Shown: positions 32,618 to 43,291, counted from the stretch's first letter. The stretch is DNA of 64,000 bases from Bacteroidota bacterium (GCA_016706255.1 JADJJZ010000003.1:124001-188000), one strand, 5' to 3'. Numbers and translations are program-made. The notes: generated from the letters alone by a model not told the origin.

Positions 32618-35422
32618 TCAGAGTTTCACAAATTTCCCGATAAAATGGGTTCCTTCATTTATCAGTGAAATAGTATAAGCACCTGCTGCTAATTGTTGTG
32701 TATTTATTGTAATTGTTCCATTTGTATACGTAACAATTGAAGCGGTATTTATTTCCTGACCTAAAGCATTAACCAGCGTTAAAGTAGAAATATCAGCAGT
32801 TGCCATATTTCCGGTTATGATCGTATAATCTGCTGCCGGGTTTGGATATAATGTGAGGTATTGCACACCTTGGTCTAAAATACCGGTAGTTAAATCTACA
32901 ACCTGACAATAGGTATTAAATCCGAAGTCGTTAGTGGTTGTTAAACACACATTATAAATATCTTCCACTGCATACGTATGCACAGGATTTTGTAAACCTG
33001 AAATTGCGCCGTCACCAAAATCCCAATACCAATCGGCCGGGGCGTTGGTAGATAAATCGGTAAATATTGCTGTAAGGCCGATAAGTTCAAAAGAGAAATC
33101 CGTAGAAGGTGCTGAGCCGTTTGCAGCAACAGTTACATCCTGGCAATAGGTATCAGAACCACCTGCACCCGTAACTGATAAACATACATTATAAACGCCA
33201 TTTAAAGCATAGGTATGAATCGGATTTGTTTCGGTGCTAACACCACCATCGTCAAAACTCCATAACCAAGTTGCCGGGTCGTTCGTAGATAAATCGGTAA
33301 ATGAAACTACCGGGTCACCACTGAACGAGAAGTTGGCCACCGGAGCCGGGTATGATGAAATAATAATGTTTTTGCATTCAGAATCCTCACCTGCAGCGTT
33401 TCCTGATACTAAACAAACAGTGTAAGTTCCGTTTTCAGCATATAAATGAACCGGGTTTTGAAGGGTAGATGTACCACCGTCTCCAAACGTCCAGTTCCAA
33501 TATGTAGGAATATTTGTACTTAAATCGGTAAAGCTTACTGACGGTTCACCGCTGTATGTAAAGTCAGTAACAGGCGTAACCGGGTATCCTACAATATTAA
33601 TTGTATTACAATCGGTGCTGGAGCCTATTGCATTTGTTGCTGTTAAGCAAACAAAATAAGAGCCGTTGGTTGCATAAGTATGAACAGGGTTTTCGAGGGT
33701 AGATGTAAATCCGTCACCGAAATTCCAGTTCCAAGAGGTTGGTGTATTTAATGAGTTGTCGTTGAAGCTCACAACCGGGTCGCCGGTATAGGTAAAGTCT
33801 GCTACCGGAGCCAGATAGGAATCAATAACAACGTTATGGCAAGCAGTGCTGAAACCAATTACATTGGTAGCAGTTAAGCAGGCATTGAATGTGCCGTTTG
33901 TAGCATAAGTGTGAACAGGGTTTTGTAAAGTTGAAGTTCCGCCATCACCAAAATTCCAGGCCCATGAAGTAGGAACGCCTGTAGTGAGGTCAGTAAAGGT
34001 GGTTGTAGGATCGCCGGTGAATGAAAAAGCGGCTACCGGAGGAACACCTTCAACAATATTTACATTGTAATCTTCAGTTTCACCAAAATTATATTCTAAA
34101 CAAGGGTCAATTCCAAATGTTAGATATACCTCACGAACACGCATTTTGGTAGTTCCGGGAACAGCATCAATTGGCACGGTAAAGTTGATAATACCTGTAG
34201 TTCCACCGGCTAAACCGGTTTTCTCACCGAGTTTTTCTGTTGCACCAAAAACGCCATCCTGATTATAGTCGATCCATGCGGCAAATCCGTTATCAGTAAC
34301 ATATGTTCCTACTCCCACAGTTAATGAGTTAGTGGTTCCGGTTGTCAGGTTCGTTGACAGTGCATCATAATAATAGTAGTAAGGACTAGGTAAGGCGCCA
34401 GTTACATTGTTTATAGCACCTAAAAGTACTTTACTGATAAAATCGCCTTCAGTTGTTCCGGTTACGTAAGTTGGTATACATGTACAAACATCGGGGTCGT
34501 TCATGCCAACAAAGGCTGGTAATGAATTTGAGTTATCGCCACTCAATGTGCAGGTAACGGTACATCTGAAATATGTTGGATCCGATTGGGAGGTATTTAA
34601 GGTTGGAGCTGTAGCGCCGGGTATCGTTGTCCATGTAACACCATTTGGTGATGATGACCATGAATAGGTTATTCCAAATTCTGCGATTGGTTCAATAGCA
34701 ACTGTAAATGGGTCAAAAGCACAAACTGAAAGTTCAGAAGCAATTGCAGAGCCAATTATTGGTAAATCAGCACAATCGGTAGCAGGTGAAGTTAAAAACG
34801 TTACTTGCGGACGATAATCTGGCCCGCCCGGTTCGGCATCATAATATTCACCACCTGTATAACCACATGGGTCAAGTTCTATATCACTTTGGCGCGTATG
34901 TGAGCCGTTAAATCCAAGTGGACCGGTCCAGGTAACACGCGCATTTTTAGTATATGTGCCTAAATCATCGCCTCCGCATATCTCAACTATCACGTTTGAG
35001 CTGCCATCCCATAAAAAAGGAACATCCAACACAAATGTATTAATACCTGCAGTTGGTGTATAGTCTACCGGACCCCACACTGTTGTAGCACCGGGTTCCC
35101 AGGTTGTTATACCTAACGAACCTACGGGAGAGGCCAATAATTTAATAGTATACTGTTCGGTTACATCTACCGAAGGTGGCAGTGTAACAACATTCCAGCG
35201 AATTTCATTGATAAAGCCGGCTGTCATACCCGCAGCCGTTAATTCTGATGCACGATACAAGAATTGCGCGCGCATGGTTTTATAGTAATCCCCAAAAGGT
35301 GAGGGGTAAACCATGGAACCGTTGGTACCGTTGTCGGCGCCTATTGTATATTGTGCTGATAATGAGGTAGTTAATGAGGTAATTAGCAGTATTATTACGC
35401 TAAAACGTAAAAATAATCTCAT
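32618..35422 (-). CDS. T9SS-secreted GEVED protein with 5 PKD domains (type B, copy 1)
   Basis: 934 residues. The order is: signal peptide (about 1-23); a conserved N-terminal beta module (24-215; YKTMRAQFLYRASELTAAGM, WDGSSNVIVEICGGDD); an Ig-like domain (about 225-310; YSWSSSPNGVTWTTIPGA); a GEVED domain (about 315-460; AAWIDYNQDGVFG, GETEDYNV); five PKD domains (about 465-850); and a type A T9SS sorting domain (855-934). The N-terminal module and layout are shared with the genes at 35671 and 40204. No catalytic motif is seen. Probable role: long surface adhesin or matrix protein. Confidence 0.87.
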   Translation of the reverse strand: MRLFLRFSVIILLITSLTTSLSAQYTIGADNGTNGSMVYPSPFGDYYKTMRAQFLYRASELTAAGMTAGFINEIRWNVVTLPPSVDVTEQYTIKLLASPVGSLGITTWEPGATTVWGPVDYTPTAGINTFVLDVPFLWDGSSNVIVEICGGDDLGTYTKNARVTWTGPLGFNGSHTRQSDIELDPCGYTGGEYYDAEPGGPDYRPQVTFLTSPATDCADLPIIGSAIASELSVCAFDPFTVAIEPIAEFGITYSWSSSPNGVTWTTIPGATAPTLNTSQSDPTYFRCTVTCTLSGDNSNSLPAFVGMNDPDVCTCIPTYVTGTTEGDFISKVLLGAINNVTGALPSPYYYYYDALSTNLTTGTTNSLTVGVGTYVTDNGFAAWIDYNQDGVFGATEKLGEKTGLAGGTTGIINFTVPIDAVPGTTKMRVREVYLTFGIDPCLEYNFGETEDYNVNIVEGVPPVAAFSFTGDPTTTFTDLTTGVPTSWAWNFGDGGTSTLQNPVHTYATNGTFNACLTATNVIGFSTACHNVVIDSYLAPVADFTYTGDPVVSFNDNSLNTPTSWNWNFGDGFTSTLENPVHTYATNGSYFVCLTATNAIGSSTDCNTINIVGYPVTPVTDFTYSGEPSVSFTDLSTNIPTYWNWTFGDGGTSTLQNPVHLYAENGTYTVCLVSGNAAGEDSECKNIIISSYPAPVANFSFSGDPVVSFTDLSTNDPATWLWSFDDGGVSTETNPIHTYALNGVYNVCLSVTGAGGSDTYCQDVTVAANGSAPSTDFSFELIGLTAIFTDLSTNAPADWYWDFGDGAISGLQNPVHTYAVEDIYNVCLTTTNDFGFNTYCQVVDLTTGILDQGVQYLTLYPNPAADYTIITGNMATADISTLTLVNALGQEINTASIVTYTNGTITINTQQLAAGAYTISLINEGTHFIGKFVKL

Positions 35423-35465
35423 GTGTGTGAGTTGATTTTAGTAAAATGAAACAATGAATGAGTGC

Positions 35466-35473
35466 CAAAAGTA
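35466..35473 (-). promoter_or_regulatory. Putative -7 element TACTTTTG (minus strand)
   Basis: Plus-strand CAAAAGTA is TACTTTTG on the minus strand and fits TAnnTTTG. It lies 43 bases before the start at 35422. A TGTCACATTTGG site is about 110 bases further upstream (35579). Confidence 0.5.
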
Positions 35474-35670
35474 ATAATTTTTTAATTGAATGTTAAAAAC
35501 TTGTGGATTTTTGACAGAATCCATACTGGAATTGGCTTCCAAATAGTTGAATCAAACAAAAAAAGGTCGATTTACGGTGTCACATTTGGTGAAATATTGT
35601 AATTTTTCAGACCGCATTTCCCGCTTTTTTGGGGGGTAGATGGCAGGAATAGGTATAATCACGTTCCCGT

Positions 35671-38600
35671 TTATTGTTTAACAAACGAGATTACCTGTTG
35701 GGTTGAGTTATTGGATAGCGCGATAAAATAAACACCGGCCTGCAGGGTTTGGGTAAAAACTTGTATTTCGGATGATGCAACAGAAACCCATTCCACGTCA
35801 AAAACTTGTCCGTTAATATTATACACAACAATCGTTTCCGGATTTATTGCTGCGGGGCAACTTAACATGATATTTTGAGTTGTTGGGTTAGGGCTTAGAG
35901 TAATTTGTGATTCTTCAGTTGTGTTTATTGAAGAACCCAGGTTAACTGAACGACAAATTGTATTTGCACCAAACGTATTTGATGCTGTAAAACAAACATA
36001 ATATGCTGCAGCATTTAAATAGGTATGTGATGGATTTTGTAATGCAGAAAATGAACCATCACCAAAATCCCAGAACCATTCTGTAGTTGTTCCAACAGAA
36101 TTATCATTAAATGAGATGGTATTTTTATCAATGGTATAAGTAAAATCAGCAACCGGTGCTACATCGTTTGCAATAATAGTAACATCATCGCACCAGGTAT
36201 CGGAACCGCCTGCGCCAGTTGCGGTTAAACAAACTGAATAAGTGCCATTGGTTGAATAGGTATGATATGGATTTTGAAATTCACTGTATGCACCATCGCC
36301 AAAATCCCAAACCCATGAGGTTGGTGCATTTACTGTCATGTCGTTAAATGTTACACTCGGGTCACCTGAATAATTAAATGATGCCACAGGTGTTAAATAA
36401 GTATCAATAATAATTACTTCGCATTTTGTATCTGAACCTGCAATATTATTTACAGTTAAGCAGGCAGTATATGTACCGTTTGTTGCATAATGATGTGTTG
36501 GATTTTGAATTGTAGCAGTTGCGCCATCACCAAAATCCCAAAACCATGATGCCGGAATATTGCTGCTTTCATCAGTGAAATTAATTATTGGATCACCTGT
36601 AAAACTAAATTCAGCAACCGGTGTAACTGCATATCCGGAAACTGTAATGCTTTTACAAATTACATCTGAACCTAATTCATTTGTAACTAATAAACACACA
36701 TTGTAAATTCCATTTTCAGCGTAAGTATGTGATGGATTTTGTTCTTCCGAAATTACACCATCACCAAATACCCAATACCATGCATCAGGATTATTTAATG
36801 TGTTATCGGTAAAATAAAATGTTGGATCGCCGGTATAAGTAAATTCGGCATCAGGAGCCAAATAACTACTAATAATTACATCATGGCAATTGGTATTTGC
36901 ACCATGTAAATTACCTGCAGTTAAACAAACATTATAGGTGCCATTTTCTGTAAATAAATGTGTTGGATTTTGATCGCTGGAAGTTGCACCATCATCAAAA
37001 TTCCAAAGCCATTCAATAGGTGCACCTATACTTAAATCGGTAAATGAAACTTCCGGTGTTCCACTAAAAGAAAATTCAGTTACCGGTGCTGCATAAGATG
37101 CAATGGTTATGTTTTGACATAATTCTGTGTTGCCTGCAGCATTACCGGCTGTGAGGCACACTTCGTAAATGCCATTAATTAAATAAGTATGCTCCGGATT
37201 TTGAAGCGTAGAAAAATTGCCATCTCCAAAATTCCAGTTCCATGTATCGGGTTCATTAATACTTGCATCACTAAAAATTACTGTTGGGTCTCCGGAGAAA
37301 TTAAAATCAGTAATTGGAGCAACTATATTTTGTGTAATGGTAATTGTTTGACAAGTAGTATTATTTCCTGCAATATTTTCTACTGTTAAGCAAACATTAT
37401 AAGTTCCATTATCAGTAAAATTGTGTATTGGATTTTGTTCTGTAGTAGTGATGCCATCTCCAAAATCCCAAAACCAAGTATCGGGCGTGTTTGCAGATAA
37501 ATCGTTAAATGAAACTATTGGATCGCCACTGTAATTAAAATCTGCAATTGGTGTATTAATATTATTTTCAATTATTACTGTTTGGCAAGAAGTGTTTTCA
37601 CCTTCAATATTACCGGCGGTTAAACAAACTAAATATGCACCATTTGCTGTAAAATTATGAATTGGGTTTTGCTCAGTAGATGAAAATCCATCATTAAAAT
37701 CCCAATACCAGTTTAATGGATTATTTGCAGATATATCATTAAAGGTTACAGTTGGGTCGCCGCTAAAATTAAAATCACTTAACGGCGCGAGATAGCTATC
37801 AATAATAACATCCTGGCAAAACGTATTTTCAATTTCACCATTGCTAGCTGTTAAACAAACGGTATAGCTATTATTAGATAAATAAGTGTGCAGGGGATTT
37901 TGTTCTGTGGAATTATTGCCATCACCAAAATCCCAGAACCATTCGGAAGCACCACCTGTAGATAGGTCGTTAAATGCAACCGAAGGATTACCGGTAAAAC
38001 TAAAATTTGAATTTAAAGGAATATAAGCAGCAATAGTTACAGTTTGACATACTGTTGATGTGGAAAAAATATTATTTGCTGTAAGACAAACAGAATAATC
38101 GCCATTCGTTAAAAATGTATGTTCGGGGTTTTCTTCTGAAGAAGTAATTCCGTCATTAAAATCCCAATACCATGTTAAATCAGTACCAACTGAATTATTG
38201 GTAAATAAAACAGTAGGGTCACCGGTAAAAACAAATGCTGCATTTGCATCAACATAAGTTGTAATATTAACATCCTGACAAATAGTATTTGATCCGGTAA
38301 TATTTGATACTGTTAAACAAGTATTATAAATACCGTTTTCTGTGTAGGTGTGTTCGGGGTTTTGTTCAGTAGCAGTAATTCCATCACCAAAATCCCAACT
38401 CCATGTTGCAGGGAAACCTGTGCTCGCATCGGTAAAATTAACTATAGGGTCGCCTGAAAAATTAAATTCGGCAACAGGTAACGGTACGGAAATTAAATTA
38501 ACAATATAATCTTCTGTTTCTCCATAGGTATAAGTATCACAAGCTTGCAAATCGGTAATGCCATTTGCATTGCGCACGCGTAAAATTACCGGAGCAACAG

Positions 38601-39849
38601 TTGCTGTAAGCGGAACAGTAAAATTAATTTCTGCAGTTGCGAAAGCAGGAAGGTTAATTGATTCACCAATTTTTTCTTCGGCACTAAAAATACCATCATC
38701 ATTAAAATCGATCCATGCAGCAACAGTATTTACTGATGTGTTATTTCCTGTTGTAATATTTAATTGTGCACTTAAGCCAATATATAAATCTGTTTCTGCT
38801 TCATTATAATTTGTATAAAATGGTGCAGTAGAAGTGCCTGAATTATTATTAATTAAACCAATTGAAACATTGCTGATATAATCCTGATTAACTGTGCCCG
38901 AAATATATTGTGGTATACATGCACAGGCATCGGGTGCATTCATGTCAACAAAAACTGTTGATGAAAAAAACTGTTCACCGGAAACAGTACATGTGGCTAA
39001 ACAACGATAATAAGTTGCTATTGCCTGGCTGATATTTACCGACGGTGCTGCATCAACTGGAATTACACCCCAGTCAATATCATTAGCAGAACTATACCAA
39101 CTGTAATTAATGAAGTCGTTTTCAAAAGGCGTAACCTGTAATGTAAATAATTGATCACTGCATACCGATGTTGCGCTGGAAGTTGCTTCACCAATTAAAC
39201 TGATTTCTTCACATGAAGGGATAGCAGTTATTTCTATAAGTGGTTTATATAAATTGTTGCTTATTACATCAGGCAAAGTTTCATTGCCGATATAGCTGCA
39301 TGGTGAAGCTTCAACATCACCTGCAAATGTTCTCGAAACCGGATTTAAAGCCGGGCCGGATAATTCAATAACAGCATTTCCGGTATTACTTCCTTCTAAA
39401 CTACCGCTGCAAATTTCAATGATGATATTTGATACGCCATCCCAATAAAATGGTGATGTTAGAAAAAATCCATTTTTTCCAATTTGAGGGGTATAATCCG
39501 CAGGTCCCCAAGAAGTTATTGCACCACTTTCCCAGCCGCTTGCCGTAAGTGATTCAACTGCTGAAGCTAATATACTAATGGTAAAATTTTCGCAAGTAAC
39601 AGCCAGTTCCGGTATTGATAAAACATTCCAGGAGATGTCGGTTATAACACCTGCATGAAAGCCGGCGTTACTGAGTTCGGCCGCTGTGTAAAGGTATTGA
39701 GCGCGTTGTGTTTTGTAAAAATCATTAAATGGAGTAGGATAAGTAGTTTCTGTGTTTGCTCCACTTGCTGTGCCTACTACTGCAACCTGAGCTAAACCTG
39801 CGTGGCAGCTGATAGATATAGATAGCAACAGGATTAAAAATCTTTTCAT
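35671..39849 (-). CDS. T9SS-secreted GEVED protein with 11 PKD domains (type B, copy 2)
   Basis: 1392 residues, the largest in the window. It shares the type B layout: signal peptide (1-20), N-terminal module (about 21-215; YKTQRAQYLYTAAELSNAGF, WDGVSNIIIEICSGS), Ig-like domain (about 220-300), GEVED (about 310-460; AAWIDFNDDGIFSAEEK, GETEDYIV). Eleven PKD domains follow (about 465-1310), each built as FxFSGDPxVxFxD, WxWDFGDG, QNPxHTY, YxVCLTxxN. A type A T9SS domain ends it (about 1315-1392). The extra PKD domains make it roughly twice as long as its paralogues, so stalk length is the variable trait. A surface adhesin role is inferred. I see no good terminator after it. Confidence 0.88.
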   Translation of the reverse strand: MKRFLILLLSISISCHAGLAQVAVVGTASGANTETTYPTPFNDFYKTQRAQYLYTAAELSNAGFHAGVITDISWNVLSIPELAVTCENFTISILASAVESLTASGWESGAITSWGPADYTPQIGKNGFFLTSPFYWDGVSNIIIEICSGSLEGSNTGNAVIELSGPALNPVSRTFAGDVEASPCSYIGNETLPDVISNNLYKPLIEITAIPSCEEISLIGEATSSATSVCSDQLFTLQVTPFENDFINYSWYSSANDIDWGVIPVDAAPSVNISQAIATYYRCLATCTVSGEQFFSSTVFVDMNAPDACACIPQYISGTVNQDYISNVSIGLINNNSGTSTAPFYTNYNEAETDLYIGLSAQLNITTGNNTSVNTVAAWIDFNDDGIFSAEEKIGESINLPAFATAEINFTVPLTATVAPVILRVRNANGITDLQACDTYTYGETEDYIVNLISVPLPVAEFNFSGDPIVNFTDASTGFPATWSWDFGDGITATEQNPEHTYTENGIYNTCLTVSNITGSNTICQDVNITTYVDANAAFVFTGDPTVLFTNNSVGTDLTWYWDFNDGITSSEENPEHTFLTNGDYSVCLTANNIFSTSTVCQTVTIAAYIPLNSNFSFTGNPSVAFNDLSTGGASEWFWDFGDGNNSTEQNPLHTYLSNNSYTVCLTASNGEIENTFCQDVIIDSYLAPLSDFNFSGDPTVTFNDISANNPLNWYWDFNDGFSSTEQNPIHNFTANGAYLVCLTAGNIEGENTSCQTVIIENNINTPIADFNYSGDPIVSFNDLSANTPDTWFWDFGDGITTTEQNPIHNFTDNGTYNVCLTVENIAGNNTTCQTITITQNIVAPITDFNFSGDPTVIFSDASINEPDTWNWNFGDGNFSTLQNPEHTYLINGIYEVCLTAGNAAGNTELCQNITIASYAAPVTEFSFSGTPEVSFTDLSIGAPIEWLWNFDDGATSSDQNPTHLFTENGTYNVCLTAGNLHGANTNCHDVIISSYLAPDAEFTYTGDPTFYFTDNTLNNPDAWYWVFGDGVISEEQNPSHTYAENGIYNVCLLVTNELGSDVICKSITVSGYAVTPVAEFSFTGDPIINFTDESSNIPASWFWDFGDGATATIQNPTHHYATNGTYTACLTVNNIAGSDTKCEVIIIDTYLTPVASFNYSGDPSVTFNDMTVNAPTSWVWDFGDGAYSEFQNPYHTYSTNGTYSVCLTATGAGGSDTWCDDVTIIANDVAPVADFTYTIDKNTISFNDNSVGTTTEWFWDFGDGSFSALQNPSHTYLNAAAYYVCFTASNTFGANTICRSVNLGSSINTTEESQITLSPNPTTQNIMLSCPAAINPETIVVYNINGQVFDVEWVSVASSEIQVFTQTLQAGVYFIALSNNSTQQVISFVKQ

Positions 39850-40203
39850 TGGGTGTGACTACTTAGATTTCGAAATTTTTGTGTGGTTTTCGAAGGCTAA
39901 AGATATTGGAATTTTTTAAAGCGTTGAGTGAAACCCTTTAATATTAGGCAAATTCACGGTTTTCCGTCAATTCAGAATTATTCTAATCAACGTAAAAAAA
40001 ATCGAAAAAAATGTACAAAAAATGAGATTTTGTGACAATGAAATTAAATGTTAAATCGCATACCGAGTCGGCATGCAAAAATTGTCTCAATTTGTGACAA
40101 TGAAAAAACCGATAAAAATAAAGTAAGGAATATCTCCGATTCGGTCAAAATAAAAAAAGCTGCCTAAAATAGGCAGCTTCTGAATATGAAAAGTAGGTCG
40201 CTT
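39850..40203. promoter_or_regulatory. 354-bp AT-rich intergenic region with a duplicated TTTGTGACAATGAAA
   Basis: It lies upstream of the 11-PKD gene. The 15-mer TTTGTGACAATGAAA occurs at 40029-40043 and again at 40091-40105, 62 bp apart in the same orientation. Its core TTGTGACAA is the same near-palindrome seen (as TTGTCACAA) at 7149 and 43190. A weak -7 element (TATCTTTA, minus strand) lies at about 39899-39906. No ORF is visible. The terminator of the next gene is at the right end. Confidence 0.45.
40151..40180 (-). terminator. Rho-independent terminator (minus strand)
   Basis: Read on the minus strand: GAAGCTGCCT, ATTT loop, AGGCAGCTT, then T run. It lies 24 bases beyond the stop at 40204. 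Confidence 0.88.
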
Positions 40204-43002
40204 TTACTGTTTTACGAAATTTACTGTTCCAAATATTGATGAATTGTGAACTAAAATAACGTATGTTCCTGCAGGCAGGTTTTGAATATCTAAAACCAAG
40301 GTATTTGCATTGTAAGTATTGAAGGAAATTTGAATTTCCTGACCAACAGCATTGTAAACCGTAACAACAGGTTCATCAATATTTTGTGGTAATGATAAGG
40401 TAACTGATGTAGCAGCAGGATTTGGATATAAATTAATTGCTATGATTTCCTGCAGTTCAATTCCGGTGCTAAGGTCAATAGTTTTGCAGGTTTGATCGAA
40501 ACCAATATCGTTAGTAGCTTTTAAACAAACATTATAAATTTCCTTATTCACATAGGTATGAGAAGGGTTTTGTAAACCTGAAATAAATCCGTCGCCAAAG
40601 TCCCAATACCATTCATCAGGATTATTGCTGGAAAGGTCAGAGAATGCAACGGTCATTCCCGTAATACTGAATTCAAAATCAGCTATAGGTGCAATTGCAT
40701 TTGCAGCGATAATCACATCCTGGCAATAGGTATCAGACCCACCTGCAGCAGTTACAGAAAGACAAACGTTGTAAGTGCCATTTAAAACGAAATTGTGGGT
40801 TGGATTTTGCTCTGTGCTTACATCACCATCATCAAAATTCCACAACCAGGTAATTGGTGTATTTGTAGATAAATCTGTAAAATCAACTATTGGATCACCT
40901 GTAAAAGCAAAGCCTGCAGCCGGTGCAGCGTATGCATCAATTACGATGTTTTGGCAAACTACATCGCCACCTGCTCCGTTACTTGCTGTGAGACAAACAT
41001 TATATGTTCCGTTTGAAGTAAAGGTATGTGATGGATTTTGTTCGGAAGAAGTAAAACCATCGTCAAAATTCCATTCCCAAGCGGTTGGCGTATTGGTACT
41101 TAAATCGGTGAAAGCCACATCGGGGTTACCGGTATAACTGAAAGCTGCTTCAGGTACTTCAGGATACCCGGTTACGTCAACAAATTTGCAGACAGTATTG
41201 GAACCAATAACATTAATTGCTGTGAGGCAAACGAAATAGCTGCCATCAGTAGCATAGGTATGTGTTGGATTTTGTTCGGTAGAGGTTGCTACATCGCCAA
41301 ATGACCAGTTCCAGGAAGTTGGCTCATTGGCAGATAAATCGGTAAATGTTACAGAAGGGTCGCCTGTATAAGAAAAGTCGGCAACCGGAGTAGCATAATA
41401 ATCAATTACAACGTTTTGGCAGCTTGTATTAGAGCCTAAATATCCTGTTGCTGTTAGGCAGACGTTATAAGTGCCATTAGTAGTATAAGTATGTACCGGG
41501 TTTTGTTCGGTTGAACTCGTTGCATCATCAAAATCCCAATGCCATTCGGTAGGTTCGCCGGTTGATAAATCGGTGAATTCAACCGTAGGTTCGCCGCTGT
41601 AGGTGAAAATGGCAACCGGTGGAATTCCTGCAATAATATTTACATTATAATCTTCAGCTTCACCATATTCATAGCTGCCACAAGGTAAGATGCCTACAGT
41701 ATTGTATACATCGCGGATGCGCATACGTGCCACCCCCGGAATAGCCCATGCCGGTGTAATAAATGTATAATCAACAGTTGCAAAAGCAGTTAAGCCGGTT
41801 GATTCACCCAATTTTTCACTTGCATCAAAATCGCCATCTCGGTTAAAATCTATCCATGCAGCTATACCATTATTGGTTTCATATTCACCAACTGTTAATG
41901 ATAATGTATAAGTTTCACCGGTGGTTAAATCGGTAGAAAGGTCGTCATAATAAATATAATATGGTGATACGGTTGGTCCTGTTGCGTTACTGATATCACC
42001 CAGCTCTACATTGCTGATATAATCGCCGGAAGTAGATCCAAGCACATATGTTGGAGCGCAATAACATTCACCGGGATCTTTCATGTCGATAAAAACCGGA
42101 ACAGAATTGGAGTTATCTCCACTAAAAAGACAAGCCACTGTGCATCTGTAATATGCGGCGTTGTTTTGTGTTGTAGTTAATGCAGCATCGTTGGCACCCG
42201 GAATATTAGTCCATGAAATACCATTTGGTGATGTTGACCATGAATAGATGATTCCTAACTCGGCAACTGCGCCAATGGAAAGTGTAAATGGAAAGTCTGC
42301 ACAAACGGCAATATCAGTGGTATTGGTAGCGCCGATAATTGGTAATTCACTGCAATTTATAGCAGGGCTGGTGCCAAATGTAACGCGTGGGCGATAGTCA
42401 TAACCTCCGGGCGTAGCGTCATAAAATTCTCCACCCTCATATCCGCAAATATCTGCTTCACCGTCATTTGCATAGGTTCTTGAACCATTAAAAGCTAGAG
42501 GACCGGTCCATGTAACACGGGCATTTTTAGTATAATCGGCTGCCGGGTCACCACCGCATATTTCAATAATAATATTGGAAACGCCATCCCAGTAATAAGG
42601 ATAATCCAGATTAAAAGTATTTGTACCAACAGTAGGAATATAATCTGCCGGCCCCCATACCAAAGCGGCGCCGGTTTCCCATGTAGTAATTCCTAATGAG
42701 CTGGTGTTGGTGGCTAATAACTTGATAGTATAATTTTCAGTAGTACCTGTTCCGGCAGGCACTCCGATTACGTTCCAACTAATTTCATCAATAAATCCGG
42801 AAGTCATTCCCGCTGCCGTCATTTCAGAAGCCAGGTATAAATACTGCGACTTCATGGTTTTAAAATAATCGGAAATTGGTGTTGGGTAACTTGTAGCGGA
42901 GTTTGCTCCGTTATCTGCCCCGATAGTAAATTGTGCCGTTAAGTTTGTAGAGATTGCAATAAAAGATAAACAGGCTACAACAAGGTGTCGTATTCTTTTC
43001 AT
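40204..43002 (-). CDS. T9SS-secreted GEVED protein with 5 PKD domains (type B, copy 3)
   Basis: 932 residues, almost the same length and layout as the gene at 32618. The order is signal peptide (about 1-23), N-terminal module (FKTMKSQYLYLASEMTAAGM, WDGVSNIIIEICGGD), Ig-like domain (YSWSTSPNGISWTNIPGA), GEVED (AAWIDFNRDGDFDASEK, GEAEDYNV), five PKD domains and a type A T9SS sorting domain. It lies between the 11-PKD gene and the second type A gene, with its own promoter and terminator. The close match to 32618 indicates duplication of this unit within the locus. Adhesive or structural surface role inferred. Confidence 0.87.
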   Translation of the reverse strand: MKRIRHLVVACLSFIAISTNLTAQFTIGADNGANSATSYPTPISDYFKTMKSQYLYLASEMTAAGMTSGFIDEISWNVIGVPAGTGTTENYTIKLLATNTSSLGITTWETGAALVWGPADYIPTVGTNTFNLDYPYYWDGVSNIIIEICGGDPAADYTKNARVTWTGPLAFNGSRTYANDGEADICGYEGGEFYDATPGGYDYRPRVTFGTSPAINCSELPIIGATNTTDIAVCADFPFTLSIGAVAELGIIYSWSTSPNGISWTNIPGANDAALTTTQNNAAYYRCTVACLFSGDNSNSVPVFIDMKDPGECYCAPTYVLGSTSGDYISNVELGDISNATGPTVSPYYIYYDDLSTDLTTGETYTLSLTVGEYETNNGIAAWIDFNRDGDFDASEKLGESTGLTAFATVDYTFITPAWAIPGVARMRIRDVYNTVGILPCGSYEYGEAEDYNVNIIAGIPPVAIFTYSGEPTVEFTDLSTGEPTEWHWDFDDATSSTEQNPVHTYTTNGTYNVCLTATGYLGSNTSCQNVVIDYYATPVADFSYTGDPSVTFTDLSANEPTSWNWSFGDVATSTEQNPTHTYATDGSYFVCLTAINVIGSNTVCKFVDVTGYPEVPEAAFSYTGNPDVAFTDLSTNTPTAWEWNFDDGFTSSEQNPSHTFTSNGTYNVCLTASNGAGGDVVCQNIVIDAYAAPAAGFAFTGDPIVDFTDLSTNTPITWLWNFDDGDVSTEQNPTHNFVLNGTYNVCLSVTAAGGSDTYCQDVIIAANAIAPIADFEFSITGMTVAFSDLSSNNPDEWYWDFGDGFISGLQNPSHTYVNKEIYNVCLKATNDIGFDQTCKTIDLSTGIELQEIIAINLYPNPAATSVTLSLPQNIDEPVVTVYNAVGQEIQISFNTYNANTLVLDIQNLPAGTYVILVHNSSIFGTVNFVKQ

Positions 43003-43051
43003 GATTGTGTGTGTTGATTAAAAATTATGCTTAATTGTGTTTTCTAAACAC

Positions 43052-43059
43052 CAAATGTA
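43052..43059 (-). promoter_or_regulatory. Putative -7 element TACATTTG (minus strand)
   Basis: Plus-strand CAAATGTA is TACATTTG on the minus strand, 49 bases before the start at 43002. The 305-bp interval 43003-43307 also holds TTGTCACAAA at 43190 and the neighbouring gene's terminator, and no gene. Confidence 0.5.
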
Positions 43060-43259
43060 ATAAACTTTCACCTTTATCTAAAAGGTTTTAGGTTGAATTT
43101 TTAATATCTGTATATACATTGATATTGGGCAAAACAGCCTAAATACTTAGAAAATGGTTTTTATTTTGGTAAAACCGACCGGAGTTTCGTTGTCACAAAC
43201 CGCCTGAAAGAGAAAATTTGCCGTAGGTAATTATGATGTGGTTTTGCTATTATTTCAAA

Positions 43260-43291
43260 CAAAAAAGGCTGCCCGAAGACAGCCTTTTTTG
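43260..43291 (-). terminator. Rho-independent terminator (minus strand)
   Basis: AAAAGGCTG / CAGCCTTTT stem flanked by A and T runs, 17 bases beyond the stop at 43308. Confidence 0.85.
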
